Shown here: positions 1 to 5,738 of the stretch, in pieces
Layout: each line of letters starts with the position of its first letter
Position numbering within the stretch: position 1 is the first letter of the stretch
DNA from: SM1-46 sp002451215
GTDB lineage: Bacteria > Pseudomonadota > Gammaproteobacteria > Acidiferrobacterales > Sulfurifustaceae
Assembly (NCBI GenBank): GCA_002451215.1
Contig: DKBM01000084.1
Location: 1-6,710, forward strand
DNA: 6,710 nt
Direction of reading: 5' to 3'
The notes under the pieces: model-generated
Seen by the model: only the letters and a program-made list of their open reading frames with translations
Told to the model about the DNA's origin: nothing
Database searches by the model: none
Program-made: the position numbers and the translations under genes

Positions 1-125
1 GCCATGGCCGCTGGCCTGCCGCTCGTGACCAGCCACAAGTCGGGAGCCGCCGAGCTGCTTGTGGAAGGAAAGAATGGGTTTGTGTGTGACGCTCTCGATC
101 GAGTGGCGCTCGCCGGGCACATGGC
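1..125 (+). CDS. GT4 glycosyltransferase, C-terminal fragment (cut by window edge and N gap)
   Basis: Frame +1 reads from the first base into the N run without a stop and encodes about 41 residues, beginning AMAAGLPLVTSHKSGAAELL and continuing through an NGFVCDALD stretch. This is the donor-nucleotide-binding region of GT-B, GT4-type glycosyltransferases, directly after the usual EX7E motif, which would lie just left of the window: the AMAxGLP turn, then SGAAELL and the nGfvcDalD segment. Such enzymes transfer a sugar from an NDP-sugar on the cytoplasmic face of the inner membrane, here presumably during LPS core assembly. GT4 proteins normally run another 50-80 residues beyond this point, so the true C-terminus and stop are missing in the gap. 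The ATG at position 4 is an internal methionine, not a start. The family call is firm; sugar and acceptor are unknown. Confidence 0.8.
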
Positions 126-159
126 NNNNNNNNNNNNNNNNNNNNNNNNNNNNNNNNNN
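126..159. other. Assembly gap (34 N)
   Basis: Thirty-four undetermined bases separate the GT4 fragment (frame 1) from the GT9 gene (frame 2). The GT4 still needs roughly 50-80 codons and a stop, and the GT9 needs its start and a few N-terminal residues. Thirty-four bases cannot hold both, so the run is a scaffold gap of wrong or nominal length, not a measured distance. Any ORF drawn across it is an artefact. Confidence 0.95.
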
Positions 160-160
160 C

Positions 161-1123
161 TCCGTGCTGTTCACCGTCTTTTCGCGCTACGGCGATAGCG
201 TGATTACCTTCAAGGTGCTCGAGGAGTTCTTGCGCCGCCATCCGGACAAGCGCTGCACGTTGGTAACGACCCCACAGGCCCTGCCATATGCGCAAGCCAT
301 CATTCGCTCCAACGTCAAGCACTATGCGCTCGACAAGCGTCGCAGCGCAGTGACTATCGCAAGGTTGTTCTTCGATCTTCGGCGCGATCCACCGGACCTC
401 GGCTTCAATCCGTGGAGTTACGGCAAGGAATCGCAGGCGCTGATCAGCTTCGCACGGCGCTTCTACCTTTTCACTGACTTTGCCACGACGACTAAATGGC
501 GCAACCACTATCAACGAGTGCGGGAGTACCTCCACCTGCCAGACCCACCAATCGAATCGCATCCCGGGCCGGTCGGCGGCGTCCGACAGATCGTGGTTGC
601 GCCGTTCTCAACGGATCAGCGTCGCAGCCTGTCGGCTGAGGATGCAGCGCGACTGCTGAAACTCCTGGAGGCGCGTTTTCCCGGTGCGCACACTACCTTC
701 GCGTTGTTCCCGCATGAAACGGGCGCGGTCAACGGTCTATCGGCCGCGCATTTCCTGTTCGGCAAGAGCCGGCGTGATTCCGAGCAGTTTATTACGCTCC
801 TTCGAAGCGCCGATCTGTTCGTGGGCGTTGATTCCGGTCCGCTGCACGTGGCCGATGCGCTCGGCGTTCCGTCCCTGGGCCTGTTCGGACCGACTCCCCC
901 CGAGCGCGTTGTCGACCGGCAAACGCGTGTCATGCCGCTGCGCGTGCCCGGGCTCGAGGGCTACCTGTGCGACATCTCCAGCTGCGCTGATCCCGTCTGC
1001 CTGCATCAGCTGGCCGCAGGTACGAGCCTGCCAGATCCGGTCGCGATCGATTTCGAGCGCGTGCCTCGCGCCGAGACGGCGCACTGTCGCGCCGTGGAGC
1101 ACCAGAAGCACAAGCCACTGTGA
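161..1123 (+). CDS. GT9 heptosyltransferase-family glycosyltransferase, 5' end lost in gap
   Basis: The 320 visible residues form a nearly complete GT9 (WaaC/WaaF-type, GT-B fold) protein, which transfers a heptose or related sugar from a nucleotide donor to the LPS core in the cytoplasm. The N-terminal domain starts at once with VLFTVFSRYGDSVITFKVLE, whose GD is the conserved acceptor-side motif near residue 10-15 of the family, so only about 5-10 residues and the start codon are missing. The C-terminal domain opens with IVVAPFST (residues 144-151 of the visible part) and carries the hallmark nucleotide-binding segment VDSGPLHVADALG (223-235), followed by GLFGPTPPERV. Three cysteines, C270, C275 and C280, precede the end, as in many GT9 proteins. 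It follows a GT4 gene, the same pairing that recurs at 2914-5000. The stop is TGA at 1121-1123. The exact sugar is not predictable. Confidence 0.88.
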   Translation, partial: SVLFTVFSRYGDSVITFKVLEEFLRRHPDKRCTLVTTPQALPYAQAIIRSNVKHYALDKRRSAVTIARLFFDLRRDPPDLGFNPWSYGKESQALISFARRFYLFTDFATTTKWRNHYQRVREYLHLPDPPIESHPGPVGGVRQIVVAPFSTDQRRSLSAEDAARLLKLLEARFPGAHTTFALFPHETGAVNGLSAAHFLFGKSRRDSEQFITLLRSADLFVGVDSGPLHVADALGVPSLGLFGPTPPERVVDRQTRVMPLRVPGLEGYLCDISSCADPVCLHQLAAGTSLPDPVAIDFERVPRAETAHCRAVEHQKHKPL

Positions 1124-1176
1124 ATAGCGAATAGTCACGAATCGTACCTGCGCAAGAACAAACGATAAGTCGCGAC

Positions 1177-1284
1177 ATGAAGAACCCATTCGCCCAATGG
1201 TACGAGCGCCGAGCGGTTGCGGAGGGCAATTCGAGTAGATCATTGGCACCCGATTACCTCTCTCGCCCGCCCTTGTACGTATGA
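1177..1284 (+). CDS. Possible small ORF (35 aa) whose stop overlaps the ligase start
   Basis: An ATG at 1177 opens 35 codons (MKNPFAQWYERRAVAEG...) ending in TGA at 1282-1284. That stop overlaps the ATG of the ligase gene as ATGA, the arrangement typical of translational coupling. The peptide is basic and hydrophilic, with no signal peptide or membrane segment, and I do not recognise it. Against it being a gene: no good Shine-Dalgarno precedes 1177, the ORF is short, and one frame of a 157-base spacer can be open by chance. In its favour: the ligase ATG has no ribosome site of its own at the usual distance. It could be a coupling leader ORF, the remnant of a lost gene, or noise. Confidence 0.25.
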   Translation: MKNPFAQWYERRAVAEGNSSRSLAPDYLSRPPLYV

Positions 1285-2666
1285 CGATGAAGTTGTTCCA
1301 ATTCACACAGTTGTGGACTTGGCTCGCCGTGGCGACCCTCGCCGTCCTGTTCTTTGTCTGGCCCGTGACACACACCACCGGTATAAGAAATGCACTGCTA
1401 GTCCTGTGTCTCCTCCAGTTCGGAATCCTGGTCTTTCGAAAGGATGAACCGCCGCTGCTTTCGGGACTTGCGATCCCCGTGAGAATCTATCTGGCGCTAA
1501 TGGTTTGGTTGCCGTTTGTCGCATTGTTCATATCGAATCACACCGTATGGAGCCTAGAGGAGATTCATGAGGATTGGCTCAAGGTAACCTTGGCACTTGT
1601 TCTCGGATTGCTTGTTGGCGCGGCCTCATCCGGTTCTCGGCCGATCTCCCGCTACCTTGTCGTTGGCATCATCATCGCCGCATTGGCGTTGCACGTGATT
1701 TACATTGATATCACCGGCATCCTTCAGTGGGCACGAACCGGACAGATACCGGCTCGGCTCGCGGGATTTTCGGAGCATGTTGGCTATTCGAACCACGTGG
1801 TATTGATGTTCCTTACCCTACTTTTCGCGGAAGCCTACTTGCGATTGAATCGCAGACGCGGCGTGCTGGCCGTGCCGCATTGGGTGTTTGCGACGCTATT
1901 GGGTGCGGGGATTGTTGCATTTGCGTTTGCTTCGACACGAAATGCGATCGTCGAGCTGAGCTGCGTGCTTGGTCTGCTGATCGTGCTTTATTGGCGCGAA
2001 CATCCGTCCCGTGCAACGTCGCGGAGGGCGTTGGGGGTTGCCATGCTGGTTGGGGCAGGAGTATTGCTTGCCGCTGTTTGGGGATTCAGCGAGGATCCAC
2101 GTACGTCGAAGCTCTTTCGGGACATACCGATTGCGCTTGATACCACGACGCACAAGGCCTGGCTTGATCAGCGCAAGTACCCGTTGCCAAAGCACGCGGA
2201 CGGCACGGAGGTCAGCCATTCGAACTATATGCGCATCGCGTGGGCCAAGGAGGGCATCATCCTTGCCTCGGAGAACCCGTTGGGCGTCGGTTACGGTCGT
2301 GAAGCTTTCGGGCGCGCACTCCTCTCGAAGGGTGGCGGCGACATAAACGGGAGCTCGCACAGTGGCTGGCTGGACTTGGCTATCGGCGCCGGTATTCCAG
2401 GCGTCCTTCTTTGGTGCATGTTCCTGGCCAGCGTTGCCCATATTGGACTGCGCCGTTACCGATTCGATGGTAGCGTGTACGGGCTGGTTCTGTTGCTTGT
2501 CACGGCCGGGTTTGGCGTTCGCATGGTTGTGGATACCCCGAATTATGACCATGTGTTTCAGCAGTTCATGTTTCTTGTGGGACTGCTAGCGATATGGTCA
2601 TTGCGCGATTCCGCGCATGCGGGACTCTTGCAGCCAATGTACTCCACGCAGGTCCGGAGCGCCTGA
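1281..2666 (+). CDS. O-antigen ligase / Wzy_C family membrane protein
   Basis: This 461-residue polytopic inner-membrane protein has about 12 hydrophobic segments (roughly 12-28, 36-52, 66-84, 101-117, 124-142, 170-187, 198-216, 222-238, 249-268, 368-388, 398-418, 426-441) and one long soluble loop at about 269-367, the layout of WaaL O-antigen ligases. The loop ends with H360-S361, nine residues, then G371-I-P-G374. This matches the H[NSQ]X9GXXG pattern known from WaaL and PglL-type transferases, and the histidine is the presumed catalytic residue. R220, in FASTRNAIVEL, sits where the family has its conserved arginine. The likely role is moving undecaprenyl-pyrophosphate-linked glycan onto lipid A-core in the periplasm. 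The start at 1281 lacks a clear Shine-Dalgarno and overlaps the stop of a small ORF; ATG 1287 is an in-frame alternative. A Wzy polymerase or protein O-glycosylase cannot be excluded, but the core-gene context favours a ligase. Confidence 0.85.
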   Translation: MTMKLFQFTQLWTWLAVATLAVLFFVWPVTHTTGIRNALLVLCLLQFGILVFRKDEPPLLSGLAIPVRIYLALMVWLPFVALFISNHTVWSLEEIHEDWLKVTLALVLGLLVGAASSGSRPISRYLVVGIIIAALALHVIYIDITGILQWARTGQIPARLAGFSEHVGYSNHVVLMFLTLLFAEAYLRLNRRRGVLAVPHWVFATLLGAGIVAFAFASTRNAIVELSCVLGLLIVLYWREHPSRATSRRALGVAMLVGAGVLLAAVWGFSEDPRTSKLFRDIPIALDTTTHKAWLDQRKYPLPKHADGTEVSHSNYMRIAWAKEGIILASENPLGVGYGREAFGRALLSKGGGDINGSSHSGWLDLAIGAGIPGVLLWCMFLASVAHIGLRRYRFDGSVYGLVLLLVTAGFGVRMVVDTPNYDHVFQQFMFLVGLLAIWSLRDSAHAGLLQPMYSTQVRSA

Positions 2667-2913
2667 ACCATCGGTTACTACTCATATGCGAAGCTTTGGC
2701 TGCAAACGAATCGGAAATTCGCGTCCTTCAACGAGGGGTTTGAGGCTCGCGGCCCGAATGGTCCTGACAAGATCTAGAAGCCGGCAGCCATTTCTTGAAG
2801 CCACTGACTTTGTTGTTGAACGACCCGATCGTCAGAACCGCGCGCGATATCTCTATGCCAAGCGTACCGGGAACACAGCGCCGATTGGAACCTGAAGCGA
2901 AGATCATGAACCA
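2667..2913. other. Spacer between ligase and GT4 gene, no convincing gene
   Basis: This is the longest stretch without a recognised gene (247 bases). The plus frame shared with GT4 is open back through the ligase end but stops at TGA 2893-2895 and resembles nothing. A second plus frame is open from 2768 to a TGA at 2915-2917 that overlaps the GTG start of GT4. On the minus strand a 59-codon ORF (2907 down to 2728) has a faint resemblance to the start of IS110-type transposases. I see no rho-independent terminator and no convincing sigma70 promoter. It may be a decayed gene or insertion remnant. Confidence 0.4.
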
Positions 2914-4032
2914 GTGACGGATGCCGCCGTGCCGAAAACTCTACGTATTGTGCATACCGAGGCCTCGACAGCGTGGGGAGGTCAGGAGCTGCGCATCCTG
3001 ACTGAAGCAGCCGGAATGCAGCAGCGTGGCCATGACATTACGCTGCTTTGTCCCCCCGAGGCTCGTATCTATCAGGAAGCCGGGCGCTTCAGCGTGCATG
3101 CCGTGGCGCTGCCTATCGGGCGCAAGAATATTTCCGGTGTTCTGGCGATGCGCGCCTGGTTGGCAAAAAATAGTGTCGACGTGGTGAACACGCATAGCTC
3201 GGGCGACAGTTGGCTGGCCGCACTGGCGTGTCTGGGGACACACGGACAGCCACCAATAGTGCGTACACGTCATATTTCGGCACCGATTCCCAACAACTTT
3301 CCAACGCGTTGGCTCTATCAGCGCGCCACACGGCACATCGTGACAACCGGCTCGGCCTTGCGTGAACAGCTGATTCGCGAGAATCGGTTCGATCCGGCGC
3401 GCATCACCTCGGTACCCACGGGTATCGACACCACTCGCTTCGCGCCGGGTGATCGGGCAGTGGCTCGTCGGCAGCTGCACTTGCCGGCCGAGGCCCCCTT
3501 GATCGGTATCGTCGCGACAATGCGCAGTTGGAAGGGACACCGCTATCTGATCGAGGCGTTCGCGCAGCTCGAGGACCAGGCGGCCCGACTCGTGATTGTC
3601 GGCGACGGGCCCCAGCGAAATGCTATCCAGTCACAGCTGCAGGCGCTAAAACTGGGCGACCGCACAATCCTGACGGGAAACCAGCGGGACGTGCTGCCGT
3701 GGCTGCAGGCCATGGACGTCTTCGTCCTGCCTTCTTACGCCAACGAAGGCGTACCCCAGGCGATTCTGCAGGCCATGGCGTGTGAATTGCCGGTGGTGAC
3801 CACACCAATCGGCAGCATTGCGGAGGCCATTTCCAACGAAGTGACCGGACTCCTGGTTGAGCCACATTGTGTGGGTTGTCTGCGCGCTGCGATTGAGCGT
3901 CTGCTGAGCAGTCCGCCGCTACGGCACAAGCTGGGCTCGGCCGCCGTCCAATTTGCCCGGACCAATTTCGACATTGGCGGCATGTTGGACAAGATGGAGG
4001 CTTTGTTTCAGAGAGTTCGTGTTGCGTCATGA
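2914..4032 (+). CDS. GT4 family glycosyltransferase (LPS core type)
   Basis: The product has 372 residues, full length for a GT4 enzyme with GT-B fold, acting in the cytoplasm at the inner membrane. The N-terminal acceptor domain opens with LRIVHTEASTAWGGQELRIL; the WGGQE at 21-25 is the usual glycine-rich turn. VNTHSSGDSW lies at 91-100. The donor domain begins after PTGID (168-172), with R204 and K207 in MRSWKGH as the phosphate-binding pair, GDGP at 230-233, and E278GVPQAILQ286 as the EX7E region, here ending in Gln instead of Glu. TPIGSIAEAI near 297-306 contacts the donor in this family. The start is GTG 2914, with a weak GAAG-type site about 12 bases upstream; an in-frame stop at 2893 rules out anything much earlier, while GTG 2929 is a possible later start. 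The gene overlaps the next GT9 gene by ATGA, so the two are probably co-translated. The sugar is unknown. Confidence 0.88.
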   Translation: MTDAAVPKTLRIVHTEASTAWGGQELRILTEAAGMQQRGHDITLLCPPEARIYQEAGRFSVHAVALPIGRKNISGVLAMRAWLAKNSVDVVNTHSSGDSWLAALACLGTHGQPPIVRTRHISAPIPNNFPTRWLYQRATRHIVTTGSALREQLIRENRFDPARITSVPTGIDTTRFAPGDRAVARRQLHLPAEAPLIGIVATMRSWKGHRYLIEAFAQLEDQAARLVIVGDGPQRNAIQSQLQALKLGDRTILTGNQRDVLPWLQAMDVFVLPSYANEGVPQAILQAMACELPVVTTPIGSIAEAISNEVTGLLVEPHCVGCLRAAIERLLSSPPLRHKLGSAAVQFARTNFDIGGMLDKMEALFQRVRVAS

Positions 4033-5000
4033 GTGCACGGACCCCATCGCGCATCTTGGTTGTCTTGCTGGCCCTGTGGCAGCGTCTGAAGCTTGCGGGC
4101 AAGCACCGACCTGATTCTCATCCCGAAAGGATTCTGGTCGCGCATCATCTATTACTTGGCGACACGCTGACGCTGACGCCGTTACTGGCGAAGTTGCGGC
4201 AAATGTATCCACGGGCCGAAATCGTCATGACGGTGCCGAAGAACATTTTTCCACTGTATGTGAATCCGCCATACAGAATCACGGCCGTGCCTTATGACCC
4301 GCGCGATACCGAAACCTTGATCGCCCTAAAACGGGTCGGGGGCTTCGACCTTGCAATCGTGCCCGGCGACAATCGCTTCAGCTGGTTGGCCTTGGCGCTT
4401 GGCTCCAAGTGGATAGTAGCCTTCGCGGGAGACCGACCCGCCTACAAGAGTTGGCCGGTGAACCAGAGCGTGCCGTATCCGGATCGACCGGCGGCGTGGG
4501 GAGATATGGTGGCGGGGTTGATCGATGGCGCTCCCCCGCTGCCTTACCAGCCGGACGTTTGGCCGCAACCCGAATGCGCGCCGTTCGACCTCCCGGCGTC
4601 GCCGTATTGTGTGTTACACGTTGGCGCTCGCAACCCACTGCGTTTCTGGGGTGGTGAAAAATGGCTGGAGNNACACGCGGCGTTGCTTGTTTGCCCTGAC
4701 ACGGGGGTATCGCACCTCGGGCGAGTTGTCGGTACACCGACCGTCACGTTGTTTGGCCCTGGCTGTACCGTGCTTTCTGGCGCCGGGGATTTTTGGCGAG
4801 AAAGCCCCTTCGTTCCGGTTACCATTGCCGATTTTCCGTGCCGCGATCAGAAGCTGCTTTTCAAGCGCGAAATCAGCTGGATGAAGCGTTGTGTCAGAAG
4901 CGTACGTGAGTGCAATAGTAACCTGTGCATGCAGGCAATTACCCTGGAGATGGCAAGAGATGCTTGCGACTTATTGCTGTCACGGTACAAACACAAATAG
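4029..5000 (+). CDS. GT9 heptosyltransferase-family protein, interrupted by an NN assembly gap
   Basis: As given, 323 codons read through with one undetermined codon at 4671-4673. Residues 1-33 are an extension with a hydrophobic, then basic stretch (ILVVLLALWQRLKLAGK) that could lie on the membrane. The GT9 core starts at ILVAHHLLLGDTLTLTPLL (35-53) with the family GD. HVGARNPLRFWGGEKW (197-212) begins the donor half, and CPDTGVSHLGRVVG (222-235) is the nucleotide-binding signature. These two motifs are only 27 residues apart (H197 to D224), against 77 in the other GT9 gene of this window, so about 50 codons are missing at the NN. The true protein is therefore about 375 residues. The C-terminus has cysteines at C271, C288, C295 and C300, with C300 in CMQAI, as in other GT9 proteins. 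The start ATG overlaps the GT4 stop (ATGA). The likely role is transfer of heptose or another sugar to LPS core. Confidence 0.85.
   Translation: MSARTPSRILVVLLALWQRLKLAGKHRPDSHPERILVAHHLLLGDTLTLTPLLAKLRQMYPRAEIVMTVPKNIFPLYVNPPYRITAVPYDPRDTETLIALKRVGGFDLAIVPGDNRFSWLALALGSKWIVAFAGDRPAYKSWPVNQSVPYPDRPAAWGDMVAGLIDGAPPLPYQPDVWPQPECAPFDLPASPYCVLHVGARNPLRFWGGEKWLEXHAALLVCPDTGVSHLGRVVGTPTVTLFGPGCTVLSGAGDFWRESPFVPVTIADFPCRDQKLLFKREISWMKRCVRSVRECNSNLCMQAITLEMARDACDLLLSRYKHK
4671..4672. other. Assembly gap (NN) hiding about 150 bases
   Basis: Two undetermined bases stand inside the GT9 gene. The reading frame happens to continue, but the region between the donor-domain entry motif and the DTG signature is about 50 residues too short. 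The gap is therefore mis-sized and should not be read as a two-base ambiguity or as a natural deletion. Confidence 0.85.
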
Positions 5001-5026
5001 ATTCATGTAATCCGGACTGGCGCGAG

Positions 5027-5031
5027 AGGAG
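5027..5031 (+). promoter_or_regulatory. Strong Shine-Dalgarno of the methyltransferase gene
   Basis: AGGAG lies 9 bases before the ATG at 5041. It is the clearest ribosome binding site in the window and fixes the methyltransferase start. The preceding GT9 gene ends 40 bases upstream, so this gene has its own translation signal, unlike the ATGA-coupled GT4-GT9 pair. Confidence 0.8.
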
Positions 5032-5040
5032 AACTGGATA

Positions 5041-5598
5041 ATGAACACGGCGGAAATTGTGAAACTGGCTGCAGGACGCAGGGTTCTCGACGTCGGCTGC
5101 GGCCGTAACAAGTTCCAAGGCGCGGATGGCATTGACTACGCCGCGAACAGCGTCGCCGATATCATGCATGACTTGAATGTATTTCCGTACCCCATTCCCG
5201 ACGATACTTATGAAGTAATCCTTTGCAGGAATGTCATTGAGCATGTGCCCAACGTCGTGGGTCTAATGGAGGAGATACATAGAGTCGGCAAAAGCAGAGC
5301 CGACGTGGTGATTACGACCCCGCACTTTTCAAGCCTTTATTCGTATCAGGATCCAACCCATATTCGCCACCTGGCATACGACTCTATGGAATATTTCGTC
5401 GAGGATACAAAGCACTCGAATTTCTATTCCACCAAACGATTCAGCATGGTGGAAAGAAGAATCGATTTCGGCAGATCTTTTCCGCTTTCGCACATCGCGC
5501 GTGGTCTGTTCGCTCTTTCTCACCATAAATATGAAAAGCATTTTGCGTTCATATTTCCGGCGAACAGCATTTCATTCCATCTGCAGGTTCAAAAGTAA
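5041..5598 (+). CDS. Class I SAM-dependent methyltransferase
   Basis: The product has 185 residues, within the range of small methyltransferase-11-type enzymes. Motif I, RVLDVGCGRNK (14-24), binds S-adenosylmethionine. D32 in GIDYA is the acidic residue after strand 2. HDLNVFPYPIPDDTYEVILC (43-62) leads to NVIEHV (64-69), the usual motif IV/post-IV region, and then MEEIHRVGKSRADVVITTPHF (75-96). A later DPTHIRHL (104-111) is common in methyltransferases of polysaccharide clusters. The protein is probably cytoplasmic and may methylate a sugar or lipid-linked intermediate; the substrate cannot be told from sequence. It is the last plus-strand gene before the convergent GT2 gene. Its base composition is lower in GC than its neighbours (42% and 37% in two 60-base lines I counted, against 63% in lines from the flanking transferase genes), which suggests separate acquisition. 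Confidence 0.85.
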   Translation: MNTAEIVKLAAGRRVLDVGCGRNKFQGADGIDYAANSVADIMHDLNVFPYPIPDDTYEVILCRNVIEHVPNVVGLMEEIHRVGKSRADVVITTPHFSSLYSYQDPTHIRHLAYDSMEYFVEDTKHSNFYSTKRFSMVERRIDFGRSFPLSHIARGLFALSHHKYEKHFAFIFPANSISFHLQVQK

Positions 5599-5738
5599 TT
5601 CAGGTAGAGGCAGTTTGAGCCGTCTCCAATGGCCGAGCGATATTCGGTCGTGACGCGCACTGCCTTGTGGCGCCGGGCACAGACACACAAATGCTTTCTT
5701 CGGGTGCAGGCGTGCGCGCTGTCAGGCGCCGGAGCGGG
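5599..5738. other. Convergent intergenic region, no clear terminator
   Basis: These 140 bases lie between two gene ends that face each other, where a bidirectional terminator would be expected. The only hairpins I see are weak: GGCCGA at 5631-5636 pairing with TCGGTC at 5644-5649 around a 7-base loop (one G-U pair), and an imperfect one around 5608-5627. Neither is followed by a T tract on either strand. No gene is supported here. Confidence 0.4.

Noticed and set aside
59..160. Open frame running from 59 through the N gap into the GT9 gene
   Set aside because: Before the gap it is an out-of-frame reading of the GT4 fragment, and the N run gives no evidence of continuity.
1122..1145. Short near-repeat GAATAGC-GAATAGT after the first GT9 stop
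   Set aside because: It has only two 6-7 base copies, no spacer structure and no sign of a CRISPR or iteron array.
737..1378. 213-codon minus-strand ORF across the GT9 end and ligase start
   Set aside because: It overlaps two recognised plus-strand genes, has no family motifs, and is a shadow of their codon bias.
1896..2552. 218-codon minus-strand ORF inside the ligase gene
   Set aside because: The plus-strand ligase is convincing over the same bases; the antisense product has no recognisable domain.
2617..2895. 92-codon plus-strand ORF from the ligase end into the spacer
   Set aside because: It starts inside the ligase gene, is rich in Arg and Ser without motifs, and has no ribosome binding site.
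2941..3540. 199-codon minus-strand ORF inside the GT4 gene
   Set aside because: It is antisense to clear GT4 motifs, with a composition typical of a shadow frame.
5631..5649. GGCCGA/TCGGTC hairpin as a terminator between convergent genes
   Set aside because: The stem is only 6 bp with a G-U pair, and no T tract follows on either strand.
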